Origin: Agapanthus africanus
Lineage: Eukaryota; Streptophyta; Magnoliopsida; Asparagales; Amaryllidaceae
DNA length: 64,000 nt
Direction of reading: 5' to 3'
Assembly (NCBI GenBank): GCA_030015575.1
Contig: JASDDO010000016.1
Coordinates: 178,000,815 to 178,064,814, forward strand
A program made the translations under genes and the position numbers. Shown here piece by piece: positions 48,163 to 59,593 of the stretch. The notes under the pieces were generated by a model that was given only the letters and a program-made list of their open reading frames with translations, searched no databases and was not told where the DNA came from. Position 1 is the stretch's first letter, and every line of letters begins with the position of its first letter.

Positions 48163-48992
48163 CTATGTTCTGGCTTTCCAAGCCCTGCAATCTTTCTTCC
48201 AGTGCCCACTCTTATGACAGTAAAAGCACTCTTCCTTCCCCACAAGTTTCCCCGCTATCTTTGTTGCTTTTGCCTTTCCCTTCGAATCCACTTTACTAAC
48301 ACAGCCCCTTGGTTTGGCGGGGGTTTTCTTCTTCTTTCCCTTGGCTTTCTCCTTGGACCTAGAAGAAGAAGATCCTCCTACAAACAAAGTGGATGTTTCC
48401 CTACCTTTCTGTAGGGTGCCCTCTGCACTCCTCAGCAAGTTGAGGAGTTCTGAAAGTTCAACTTCTTTTTCTTGCAAGTTGAAGTTCAGGATAAACTGGG
48501 CGTAAGTGGAAGGAAGGGACTGAAGAATCAAGTCCGTATAGAGCTCATTCTCCAACGTGGTCCCAAGGTCCGCGAGCTCCTCAATGAAGCCAATCATCTT
48601 AAGCACGTGTTCCGCTACCGATGATCCGACGGTCAACCTTGCCGAAAACAGCTTTTTCGACACTTCGTATCTTGCGATACGAGATTGCTCTCCATACAGT
48701 TCTTTTGTATGGAGAAATATGGATTCGAGGTCCATATTCTCGTGCCTCCTCTGATGTTCGTTGTCCATAGAGGCAAGCACGAGGCACTTGGCCTTCGCAC
48801 AATCGATTCCTAGGTCTTATGGATTTCCCTATCCGCGACGCTGGTTTTGGGACCTGGGACAGGGGGAGCTTTGGTGGTAAGGAGATACCCCAACTTGTCA
48901 TAAGTGATTGCCATTTTGATATTCCTGAGCCAATCTTTGTAGTTTGGCCCTGTCAGTATGTTTTTATCTAGTAATAACTTAAGTCCGGTCAT
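48163..48992 (-). pseudogene. Copia gag, broken (Copia-B)
   Basis: Starts at ATG 48992 (MTGLKLLLDKNILTGPNYKDW), 13 nt after the pyrimidine tract and AG at 49005-49006. A TAG at about 48812 and a frame change follow. The frame 48780-48163 then carries the rest: conserved gag residues, a basic KEKAKGKKKK stretch and zinc knuckle CFYCHKSGHWKKDC (CX2CX4HX4C) near the end, which binds element RNA. It stops with TAG at 48163-48165, in frame with protease 34 nt later. Copia-A has no stop at the equivalent place, so the TAG is more likely a mutation than a designed gag stop. Confidence 0.85.
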
Positions 48993-49006
48993 GATGTTTG
49001 GTCGCT

Positions 49007-49928
49007 GCAATTAGGAGAGAGAGAAGAAACACTTTAGCATGATGCTCTTGCAAGTTTATAGTGGTTTTTAATTTGTCTACACAGGATGGCTCCCACTGTC
49101 TCTCGAATCCCTCCTCAAACCAAAAAGGAAGCATTAGTCAGGATCAATCTCACCGTACAATACTTGCTTAACCGTTCGGCCAGGCTGGTGTCGGTACTTC
49201 GAGGGAGGTTTTCCAACGCTTTCGCGAAGTTCCTCAATTAAATAACCTCTTTTCCCTGAGGGCGTAGCCCCGCTAACACCTTTCTAGACACCTACTTGGT
49301 TTATAGCATTGATCGTTAAGTGAGAAATTTCCCGAGGAGTAGCATATACTCACAGTAGGATCGGGATCCAAATATCATTGCGTGACAAAACTGAAGGAAT
49401 CCTACCAGAATCATCACACTCCAAATGGTATGCAGCGCTAGCAAGTTTCAGTTCTTTTGAAACTCCCGATGTGGATTTTTGCCCCATGCTCTTATGACCT
49501 TGACTTTGGCCAACAAATCATAAGTCACATGTCAAGTTCTACCCGTCATTCTCCAGGTTAATTTGAGCCCATCCGCACATACCCTTGACTTTGGCCAACA
49601 AGGTAGAACGACTGCCCCAAACCAACACATCTATCTATGCTGCACAAGAATACCCGATAGCTACCAATCACTATGCTTTGACTTTGGCCAACAAGCATAG
49701 CTTGAATACTTATTGACCATTCATGTGAAACGACTGAGGGCTACGAATGGTTTTGGCGAAACCGTGAACGTAGTGAACTTGATATAATCGATGGAACGAG
49801 ATAGCTTTTAAAAGGAGTGGCTTAAGCTCCGCGTTTAAAAGTTATTTTGAAAAGAAACCGAGTGGTTTTGAAATTGTTCCAACGACTTTTACTTGGTTTA
49901 TTTTTCTTGCATTAATTCCAATGCGTCC
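49007..49928 (-). other. Downstream leader of Copia-B
   Basis: No ORF. It carries the triple hairpins at 49671-49700, 49580-49605 and 49491-49524 and the pyrimidine tract before gag. The leader continues at 59594 on the far side of Copia-C. Confidence 0.75.
49491..49700 (-). other. Three evenly spaced leader hairpins (Copia-B)
   Basis: Plus-strand motif CTTTGACTTTGGCCAACAA or close variants, with outer stems CTATGC/GCATAG, TACC/GGTA and CTTATGA/TCATAAG and inner stem TTGGC/GTCAA around a CAAA loop. Spacing is 91 and 89 nt. Confidence 0.72.
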
Positions 49929-52082
49929 TGTTGGTGATAGTGCCCTCATAGTCAATTATTGGATCGCAGGTACGTGATTGCAATGATTGCGGAGGACCTA
50001 TCCCGGTAGGACAGTCTTACTTGAAATGATAGTATGCTATCTGGTTTGCCTTTATCAGTCGTGTTCATGTTCAGGTGACTGATTGCATGTTACACTTTGA
50101 TAGAGCCCTTAGGATCTTGCTTTACTACCAACAGTATGATGGCGATCATATACGTGAGAGTTGGGTAGTTTATATGCATATCCTTAATTGTGGTCCCTAG
50201 TCGTGGGAGTTTCGAGACAGGGCATCGATACTCCGGAGTAGACTAGTGTGTACAGTCGAGACCCCGACGAGGGGCGGTGGCCGGTCTCACAAGCCACTGG
50301 TGTCAGTTGGATCACCTAAGATGTATACAGGTGCTCATTGGGTTATGAGTACACCGGACAGGACTCGCCGGGAATCTGCTAGTTAGTACTTTACCTATCG
50401 TCAGATAGCAGTTCCCTGGTGACATGTGTACAGGTTAGTTCATCGACCTGAGGTCGTCATTTGTCTCGTATGAGTTCCCACTGTGCTTTGATTTCTACCC
50501 TACCACGGCTCAAAGGAGTCGTGCAAACAGGTAGCTTTTGGGTACAGTCCCGAGCCATATGGAGGCACGTGAGCGGATCGGCAGGGGATTCGTCTCTCCC
50601 GGTATTGGGGGCGAGATCATGCTGTGTCTAGGAGAGCCATTACGCAAAGCCCTCGGCCGAGGCAGGAGATTTACTGGTAGGTATTCCAGTAGTATCTCAG
50701 GGCGTTCTGGGCTACACTCCGGCACGACTTATACTGCTAATGGGGGTCTGACGTTACTAGCCCCCTAGGCGGATATGCGATACTCATTGACGAACGGACC
50801 GGACTGTATATACATTGTCACTGTTAGGCTCAGTAGGGTTTTCGGAGGAGTTCGCTCATCAGTCTCCCTTGAGTTCGCTCCTCGGCCACCCTTGAGGTCA
50901 GTCCATGGGCAGCCGTTACGCATAGCTAGTGCCGCTGACGGTTTGTGGTTAAACCTACTGCCAGGGTGCTGACGAGTCATTGGAGTCCCCCACAGACAGT
51001 TTCCCAAGTTCGGGCGAAACGTTGTAGAGGCCGTATGGTTTTATGGCAGGGTTCGGAAAATGCACGTGCGTTTACGCACGTGTCGATTTTCGGACAGATG
51101 ATACTGGTCGGCTTTGGTTTAAGCCGGATCCGAATATTATATTGAGTAGGTATAATATCTTTGTCTCAGTTGCATTTGTATTCGGTCGTAATACAAATGC
51201 GGGTATATTTATATAGTTTCGGGGTTGTCCTGAAATTCGTTTCAGGATCACTTTTGGAAGTTGCCAGTTTCCAGTTTTCTATCAGCCATCTTTTAACATT
51301 TGGTTAAAGACGGATTTGTCTTTTCTTGAGATGAGTGTGGATTCTTCTAGAAGGTTCTAGATGAGGTGACTAGGATTAATTGGTGTTAAGTTTTCATTGG
51401 TTGCATTTAATGGTTCATTAATGCTTGATGAGGTGTTTAAGTGATTCATCCTTTATCATTAAAGCTTCTTGTTTTCTTAAAGATATTTTTAAAGTGAGAA
51501 GGTTTCTCTTGTGGTCACCCCCCTTCTCCTACGGTCACCTCCCTCTTGCTATATATGGCTTGCCCTCTCTCTCTCTCCTCACTCTCACACTCTCACTTGA
51601 GGTTTCATTTCGGTTAGAAAAGATATGATAGTTTTGGGGTGTATGGAATTCACAGTTCATTTCATTCCATCACCCGATTTCCACGGCAACTTCATTAACC
51701 GATCGTCCACGGATTTGGACGAAATGAGACAAAGTCATCTACTCATTCTCTACATCAATCTTGGTCGTCTCTTTTAGCGAACTTGACGATCGAGTTGCCT
51801 CGAGTCAGAGACGGGAGCCCGTTTAAAGAACCAATCATGTGGTGCCACCTCGACGAGGAGATCGGAGATCGACAAGATCGGAGCAGCCGCAACGGAGCGT
51901 GGGATGATGGTTGAAGAACGAAGGACTTGGATCGTTCGGTATAACATTCCTACACTCTTTACAGTTTGTTAGTTTAGCAATAATGGCAGATCCGGGTTAA
52001 AGTATACGATAGCGCCAGTTTAAAAGTTTTTTGTTCCGCATTTGGCGTCTGTTGACGGCCGGGGCGCTAGCGTAGACTTACA
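49929..52082 (+). repeat. 5' LTR of Copia-C
   Basis: TGTTGGTGATAG...GACTTACA. It contains a perfect hairpin CACGTGCG-ttta-CGCACGTG at 51063-51082 and a CT-rich tract near 51560-51600. Reading frames at 50510-51145 recur in the 3' LTR and are not genes. Confidence 0.92.
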
Positions 52083-52083
52083 G

Positions 52084-52095
52084 TGGTATCAGAGC
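52084..52095 (+). other. Primer-binding site, initiator Met tRNA (Copia-C)
   Basis: TGGTATCAGAGC one base after the 5' LTR. Confidence 0.9.
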
Positions 52096-52300
52096 CTAAC
52101 CATTTTGCTATACTAACTTGTGCTAACGTGTTCAAAACTTCGATCGAACCGAAAAACCAAAATTGCAAAATTTCAACCCGACAGTTTCTGTTAATTTTAA
52201 ACGGTGTCAAAATTGATTTCTGTATATCATAAAAATCAGTGCAGGGTTTTCTAAGACATCTGAGAAAAAACGGTCACGTGATCCCACTAAAGCGCCGCGC

Positions 52301-52333
52301 TTCCGCGGTCAAACCTAGGGTTTGACCGCGGAA
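52301..52333 (+). other. Perfect 15-bp inverted repeat after the primer site (Copia-C)
   Basis: TTCCGCGGTCAAACC, 3-nt loop TAG, then its exact complement; flanked by GCGCCGCGC and GCCGCGCTT, which lengthen the stem imperfectly. Confidence 0.75.
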
Positions 52334-53869
52334 CTGCCGCGCTTCAGAGGGAACAGTGGACCAATTTTTCTCAGTTGGCTTTATTTGGGATTTTGTGATT
52401 TTTGGTATATATCATTTGCGCCCAGGTTTTGTTACTGTTCACCAGTAAGCCGTGGGGCCCACTTTTTGATATTTGGTCTTTGGTCGATCGTAATTTAAAC
52501 ACGTTAGTTTACAGTGCTTACATTATATCTCCGACCGGGAATGTCATTTGATCGGTAAACCGCGTCTGATTGCTATAGTTCTTTTAGACGGGTTTGCGAA
52601 CGTGACATTCGCGTTGATGTTCTGTGTTGTGCTGTGATGTTGCGGATTTGTCGTGGTGGATAGCAGTGTGCAATGGTAGTACAGTTTGAGTTTATTTGTA
52701 CATTTGATATTGCGGGGCGAGCGTCCAATATGTGGACAGCCGTCACTGCATGCTGTATAATATTCTTTTGGGGCACGACCAGGTTGCGGTCGATGTACCT
52801 ATTGTACTATTTTTCATTACTGTACTAGGTTTTGCCCCGCGACGGAGTGCACGGATAGCCGGGTTCGGGAAAGCAACGGGTCCGCATCCATGGCTTTGAG
52901 AGGCAGAGGGGCCCCACTTCAGAATTGGCAGACTATTCGCCGCACTCGTAGGGGGTACAGGTTGACCCAAGGAGGGGTGCTCAATTTACCGGATTCCGTG
53001 AAGTGCCGGGTGTTCCATTCACTATGCTGTGGGGACTACCTCGCTTCAGGTTTTGGCGGGTAACTTGCAGCACCCGTAGGGGTCTAGGTTTCATTGCACA
53101 GGCTATCCACACGACAGAGGAACGTCGAGTTTCAGCAGCGGCTCTGTGAAACTCGGGGATCCCAGATTATCTGTATTATTCTGTGATGCTTATTACTTTT
53201 CTGTAATGTTGCATACTATCACGCCTGGAGCGATTATGTATATTGGTTTATATACTATTAGATGTTGTATATGTTTTACACCCGCGCTAGTCCAGCCCCC
53301 GCTCTGTCGTTAGTTAAGTAACCTAACGGGTGATGACGGGACCCAGTGACGAATGCGGATGGAATATACGTACATTTTATTTTCGTTCTTTTCTAGTGTG
53401 ATTATTGATGGGACTGCGTTGATTCTGATCAATGCAAAGTATAACAAATCTGTTTGAGTTGTTGGAACAATTTTAAAAAGGTGTTGCTGCAAAGACGTTT
53501 CCATTTGTTATGCATAGCGGTATTCAGTGGAATATCCTGCACCTCATTCGACGGGGCAAGGGCTGATATCCCTTCACCGGGACTGACCCCTTGGACAGAA
53601 GTTTGCGTCAGCGTAATAACTTCACTATAGTCGATTACAAGTTGCTTTGCATAGCGGTATTCAGTGGAATATCCTGCACCTCATTCCACGAGGAAAGAGC
53701 CGAGATCCCTTTACCGGGAGTGACCTCTTTAGCAAAAGGTTTTCGCCACTATATTTTAAAAAGCTATCAGGTTCCTTCAGCGATATCAAGTTCACTACGC
53801 TAAAGGTTTTTCGCCAAAAACCAGTCGTAGCCCTCCGTCACTTCTTTTGGGTACTTAGTAGTATTCAAG

Positions 53870-54077
53870 CTATGCATTTTAGCCAAAGTTAAGGCATAGT
53901 GTTTGGTAGCTGCTGGGTATTCAATTGTTGCATAGATAGATGAGTTAGTTTGGGACAGTCGTTCTGCCGATTGGCCAAAGTCAGGGGCATGTGCGGGTGG
54001 GTTCAAATTAACAAGATAGTGATGGGTAGAACTTGGCATGTGACTTATGACATTTTGACCAAAGCCAAGGTTATAAG
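53870..54077 (+). other. Three evenly spaced leader hairpins (Copia-C)
   Basis: Outer stems CTATGC/GCATAG, TGCC/GGCA and CTTATGA/TTATAAG; inner stems TTAGC/GTTAA, TTGGC/GTCAG and TTGAC/GCCAA (one mismatch), all around CAAA. Spacing is 95 and 79 nt. Confidence 0.7.
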
Positions 54078-54381
54078 AGCATGGGGCAAAAACTATATCA
54101 GGATTTTCTAAAGAAACTGAAACTTGCCGAGTATGCGCATACCTTCTGGAGTATGAGTAACGTGGATGCATTCCATCACGTTATCATGCGATGAGAGTTG
54201 GATCCTGATTCCCACTGATGAGTTGGTTTACTCTTCGGGTGATCCCGATTGATTCTTCTTTAGGTTTGGAGGAGAATTTGACAGGACAGTGGGAGGTTTC
54301 CGGATTAGATAAAATGATGACCATTCTGATCTAGGTTAGAGTGCACGCAGAGTGTTTCTTTTCTCTCTCTCTCTTTGGCAG

Positions 54382-57300
54382 CGACCTTTGACCGACCCTA
54401 GACTATGACTCAATGACCAGGTTGACCGAACCTTCTTAAAATACTGGCTTTTGGATTGTCTGAGTTGCATAAGTCATTGCCACTCCTTCTTTTACCCTTT
54501 GGATTTCTCAGAACACCCGTATTACTACGGATATCCACTTCCATTGGATAGATCCATCGTATGGTTATATACGAACTCGAAGGGACTTCTTCGGGGATGG
54601 ATCCAGGTTCAGGAGAAATAGAATTGGTTTATTCAGTTGTCTTTTATTATCACCTTCTCTCAGGTTGCGAGAGCTCCTTGGTTTAGGAGAGTACACCTAT
54701 TACGCCTATTGGATAGTCTTATTCCAAACCATAGGCTGGTGCCGAAAGGTAGGGAATGAAGAAAACCAATTAGCCTAAGTAGGGTGTGCAGAAGGTAATA
54801 TGTAAAGACAAAATAAAGGGATTAGAAAGAGGGCAAAGTAAATTGCGACTGATATCATTCACGACCAAAACCGCGTACTTCATCGCCGCTCCTATTTCAC
54901 CTTTAAAAGAATAAGGTATTATTCAGTTGTCTTTTATCATCACCTTCTCTCGAGATGCGAGTACTCCTTGGTTTAGGAGGGTACACCTATTATGCTTACT
55001 GGATAGTCTTCTTCCAAACCATAGGCTGGTGCCGAACGGTAGGGAAGGAAGAAAACCAGTTAGCCTAACGATGGTGTACAGAAGGTAACGACTAAAGACA
55101 AATAAAGGGATTTGGAGAGATGGCAATAAAACATACGGTTGAAGTCATGAATTGGATTATGGAAGAGGCATTGCTATGAATACCAGGATACCCCTACGAA
55201 ACATTTTCATGTTTCAGTGCATTGTTAAAGAAAAACTGTTTTCCCGATTAGACACTTACTCCAAGGGTATGTATTTACCAGGTTTCATTCTCATATCTGT
55301 ATGGTTTTACAGATGATGAGTGGGAGTAAGATATTGGGAATTAGGTGATCATACTCATTATATCGGAATTCGTTGCAATTGGTGATATTTGAGGAAATCG
55401 CCAGGGTACAGTTTTCTACCTACGACGCACAGGTTTTGAGTTGTTTAACTCAGCGGACTTATACAGAGTATTGTATGTTGTCCAAGTGTCCATCAGGACA
55501 AAGGGGTAGGTCCTCATACTATGTTCTGTTTACTTATAACTTCTCTAGTATTTAGACAAGTGTTTCGTTGAAATACAAGGTCTAAGTTTTGAGAAGTTAT
55601 GGGTATAAGAATAAAGTAGAGAACCAGGTATCACAAGTATCGGGATTCTTCAAAGAGATCGAAGATGTAGATTCTTGTGAATGGTATTCAGATGATAGTG
55701 ATGGTTTTGAGAAACGTATTTCTCTTACAGGTTACTCATAATTGGATGGATTCCTAAGTTGAGTAATGCTGATTAGCCTCTTTCCATTAAGTTGATATGC
55801 ACTGGAGACAGATGCATGGATTTGAATATGGTTCCAAATTAAATTAGTGCCAAAGTTTCTGGATTGGATATAGAATAGTTCGTACCTTAAAAGAAATTAA
55901 GGTACGGGGAGTTGTCCAGCTTATGATTAAAACCAGATACTGGATAACTCAGGGCACGTTTCTGTAATGGCTGTTTGTGGGTTGACCCTGGCTATGACGA
56001 GGGTTGATATTCTACCATTTAGAAGATCAATAGTGATATTGTTCTTTACTCGCCACAGTTTTAGTAAAAATGGATCTTTTTCAGAAAATAGTAGTGGGAG
56101 TATGGTAGAACTGGAAGTGATTCCAGAACCGCGAACGATTACGGAAAATTTAATAGGACCTATATATTCAATCAGGTTTGACATTCCAATAGCCACTCCG
56201 CAGATTTAGTAGGTAACCTCAGACACCCGAGAGGTACTTCGGTAGGCTCGAGGATGGTGACAGGGAGGTTCTTATCTACCAAGACTTGACACTACTGTTG
56301 TTCCAGGTTATGAGACCCGGTAGGAGGGTTGTCGTAGTCAGTGGGAGCAGCAGAAGCATAGTGGGCAAGTAGCTTATGTCTATTTATAGACTAGAGCAGT
56401 TATAGCGGAGATAGATCATCTAATTTTGATGTGACAGTCATGGGTTTGACTTCAATCAGAATAAGGGATGGATCTGTTAAGAAGGTAGTAGGGTGTGATG
56501 TCAAGGTATATGGATGACATACACAGAGTAGGAAGTAGAATTCCTATACTACGATCGGTTGTACTGTGGTCGTCACACAGTTGTTTCTCCAGACAGGATA
56601 TGGATATAATATTTGACATTCTGGTTTCTAGATCTATGGTTTTAGATCTGGATTTGGGTAGTTTCCCAATGTGGGTACTTTGACAGATATTCTAATGGTT
56701 TTTAGATTAGTTGACTCCTAGCATGGTGGTGTACCTGCAGGTGATGGAGTCACCCTCTCTAAAGGTGTCGTACAGACTAAAGGAGAGAGGGATGTGCATG
56801 ATTGGCAGATCACTTGCTTAGGCAACTGAGTCAATCATGAAATGTCAAGTACCACACCAGATGTTGTTTTTGCACTAGATGCAATAAGTTTGTATTAATC
56901 CAATCCTGGAGAAACATAAGGAAGCAGTTTTAGAACATTGGTACATGTTCTGCGGATTTGATAACGGCAGCCTCTTTCTGGAGACGGTTATCAATCCAGG
57001 CTTCAAAGGTGACATGGATGACAGAGTGTTTGTCAGAGTTTTAGTTTTCCCTCTGACGAGGGACAGTATTATGGACAGGTGGTTCCAGAGGATACTGTGG
57101 GTGGCATGGTGCCGGATACTGATTAGGTTCAGTGATCCATACAGTCTAAGAAGTTTGGATATGGAGTTCATCTATGAACTAAGGTCCCATCAGATATCCA
57201 GACATATTCTAAGACAGGTACTACTCAATTCGGGAGATGGCTTTCTCCGCGAACTTGAGATTAAGAGAGATACAGAAAGAAACTTCTAGGCGAATCCACT

Positions 57301-57427
57301 CACCGAGGCTATTTCTCGAACACAATAGTTTTACAAACGGGCTTTGTGAAACTGATTAGTAGAGGAGTTGGATGTTCGGTTTCACACGGGCTGTGAGTAG
57401 TCGACATCGCAATATTAGCCTTGAGTG
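54382..57427 (+). pseudogene. Degenerate pol region of Copia-C
   Basis: No ORF over about 115 codons. Recognisable traces follow copia order: an integrase-like piece near 55490-55640 (YYVLFTYNFSS, then KYK and KNKVEN); an RT active-site-like YMDDI followed by RIPILRSV near 56510-56570; and the RNase H end near 57170-57330. Everything is riddled with stops and frame changes, far more than the 0.6% LTR divergence allows, so the decay predates the last transposition. A 206-bp direct repeat occupies part of the gag position. Confidence 0.75.
54631..55126 (+). repeat. 206-bp direct repeat in Copia-C
   Basis: Copies 54631-54836 and 54921-55126, both starting ATTCAGTTGTCTTTTAT and about 90% identical, separated by 84 bp. 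No match seen in the other copia elements of the window. Confidence 0.85.
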
Positions 57428-57439
57428 CAAGTGGGAGAT
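57428..57439 (+). other. Polypurine tract of Copia-C
   Basis: CAAGTGGGAGAT, identical to that of Copia-B. Confidence 0.88.
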
Positions 57440-59593
57440 TGTTGGTGATAGTGCCCTCATAGTCAATTATTGGATCGCAGGTACGTGATTGCAATGATTG
57501 CGGAGGACCTATCCCGGTAGGACAGTCTTACTTGAAATGATAGTATGCTATCTGGTTTGCCTTTATCAGTCGTGTTCATGTTCAGGTGACTGATTGCATG
57601 TTACACTTTGATAGAGCCCTTAGGATCTTGCTTTACTACCAACAGTATGATGGCGATCATATACGTAAGAGTTGGGTAGTTTATATGCATATCCTTAATT
57701 GTGGTCCCTAGTCGTGGGAGTTTCGAGACAGGGCATCGATACTCCGGAGTAGACTAGTGTGTACAGTCGAGACCCCGACGAGGGGCGGTGGCCGGTCTCA
57801 CAAGCCACTGGTGTCAGTTGGATCACCTAAGATGTATACAGGTGCTCATTGGGTTATGAGTACACCGGACAGGACTCGCCGGGAATCTGCTAGTTAGTAC
57901 TTTACCTATCGTCAGATAGCAGTTCCCTGGTGACATGTGTACAGGTTAGTTCATCGACCTGAGGTCGTCATTTGTCTCGTATGAGTTCCCACTGTGCTTT
58001 GATTTCTACCCTACCACGGCTCAAAGGAGTCGTGCAAACAGGTAGCTTTTGGGTACAGTCCCGAGCCATATGGAGGCACGTGAGCGGATCGGCAGGGGAT
58101 TCGTCTCTCCCGGTATTGGGGGCGAGATCGTGCTGTGTCTAGGAGAGCCATTACGCAAAGCCCTCGGCCGAGGCAGGAGATTTACTGGTAGGTATTCCAG
58201 TAGTATCTCAGGGCGTTCTGGGCTACACTCCGGCACGACTTATACTGCTAATGGGGGTCTGACGTTACTAGCCCCCTAGGCGGATATGCGATACTCATTG
58301 ACGAACGGACCGGACTGTATATACATTGTCACTGTTAGGCTCAGTAGGGTTTTCGGAGGAGTTCGCTCATCGGTCTCCCTTGAGTTCGCTCCTCGGCTAC
58401 CCTTGAGGTCAGTCCATGGGCAGCCGTTACGCATAGCTAGTGCCGCTGACGGTTTGTGGTTAAACCTACTGCCAGGGTGCTGACGAGTCATTGGAGTCCC
58501 CCACAGACAGTTTCCCAAGTTCGGGCGAAACGTTGTAGAGGCCGTATAGTTTTATGGCAGGGTTCGGAAAATGCACGTGCGTTTACGCACGTGTCGATTT
58601 TCGGACAGATGATACTGGTCGGCTTTGGTTTAAGCCGGATCCGAATATTATATTGAGTAGGTATAATATCTTTGTCTCAGTTGCATTTGTATTCGGTCGT
58701 AATACAAATGCGGGTATATTTATACAGTTTCGGGGTTGTCCTGAAATTCGTTTCAGGATCACTTTTGGAAGTTGCCAGTTTCCAGTTTTCTATCAGCCGT
58801 CTTTTAACATTCGGTTAAAGACGGATTTGTCTTTTCTTGAGATGAGTGTGGATTCTTCTAGAAGGTTCTAGATGAGGTGACTAGGATTAATTGGTGTTAA
58901 GTTTTCATTGGTTGCATTTAATGGTTCATTAATGCTTGATGAGGTGTTTAAGTGATTCATCCTTTATCATTAAAGCTTCTTGTTTTCTTAAAGATATTTT
59001 TAAAGTGAGAAGGTTTCTCTTGTGGTCACCCCCCTTCTCCTACGGTCACCTCCCTCTTGCTATATATGGCTTGCCCTCTCTCTCTCTCCTCACTCTCACA
59101 CTCTCACTTGAGGTTTCATTTCGGTTAGAAAAGATATGATAGTTTTGGGGTGTATGGAATTCACAGTTCATTTCATTCCATCACCCGATTTCCACGGCAA
59201 CTTCATTAACCGATCGTCCATGGATTTGGACGAAATGAGACAAAGTCATCTACTCATTCTCTACATCAATCTTGGTCGTCTCTTTTAGCGAACTTGACGA
59301 TCGAGTTGCCTCGAGTCAGAGGCGGGAGCCCGTTTAAAGAACCAATCATGTGGTGCCACCTCGACGAGGAGATCGGAGATCGACAAGATCGGAGCAGCCG
59401 CAACGGAGCGTGGGATGATGGTTTAAGAACGGAGGACTTGGATCGTTCGGTATAACATTCCTACACTCTTTACAGTTTGTTAGTTTAGCAATAATGGCAG
59501 ATCCGGGTTAAAGTATACGATAGCGCCAGTTTAAAAGTTTTTTGTTCCGCATTTGGCGTCTGTTGACGGCCGGGGCGCTAGCGTAGACTTACA
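57440..59593 (+). repeat. 3' LTR of Copia-C
   Basis: Same length and edges as the 5' LTR; the hairpin lies at 58574-58593. Confidence 0.92.

Larger units (their letters stand above)
52096..54381 (+). other. Leader of Copia-C
   Basis: 2.3 kb without credible ORFs. In order: GC-rich palindrome (52291-52345), S2 stem-loop (53267-53369), tandem hairpin modules (53511-53597 and 53648-53735), triple hairpins (53870-53899, 53965-53989, 54044-54077), and a CT-rich tract ending GGCAG at 54381. Confidence 0.75.
49929..59593 (+). mobile_element. Copia-C: recent copia element with ruined coding region
   Basis: LTRs 49929-52082 and 57440-59593, both 2,154 bp, with 12 differences by eye. Target duplication CGTCC is at 49924-49928 and 59594-59598, primer site 52084-52095 and polypurine tract 57428-57439. 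It is inserted in the leader of Copia-B. The 5.36-kb centre keeps leader structure but only relics of pol and no recognisable gag. It must have moved with proteins from another element. Its LTR start TGTTGGTGATAGTGCCCTCA differs from Copia-A, B and E, so it is a separate subfamily. Confidence 0.9.

Noticed and set aside
48163..48165. Programmed readthrough TAG between gag and protease
   Set aside because: Copia-A is open at the equivalent place and the context (TAG GAT) is not a known readthrough signal; more likely a mutation.
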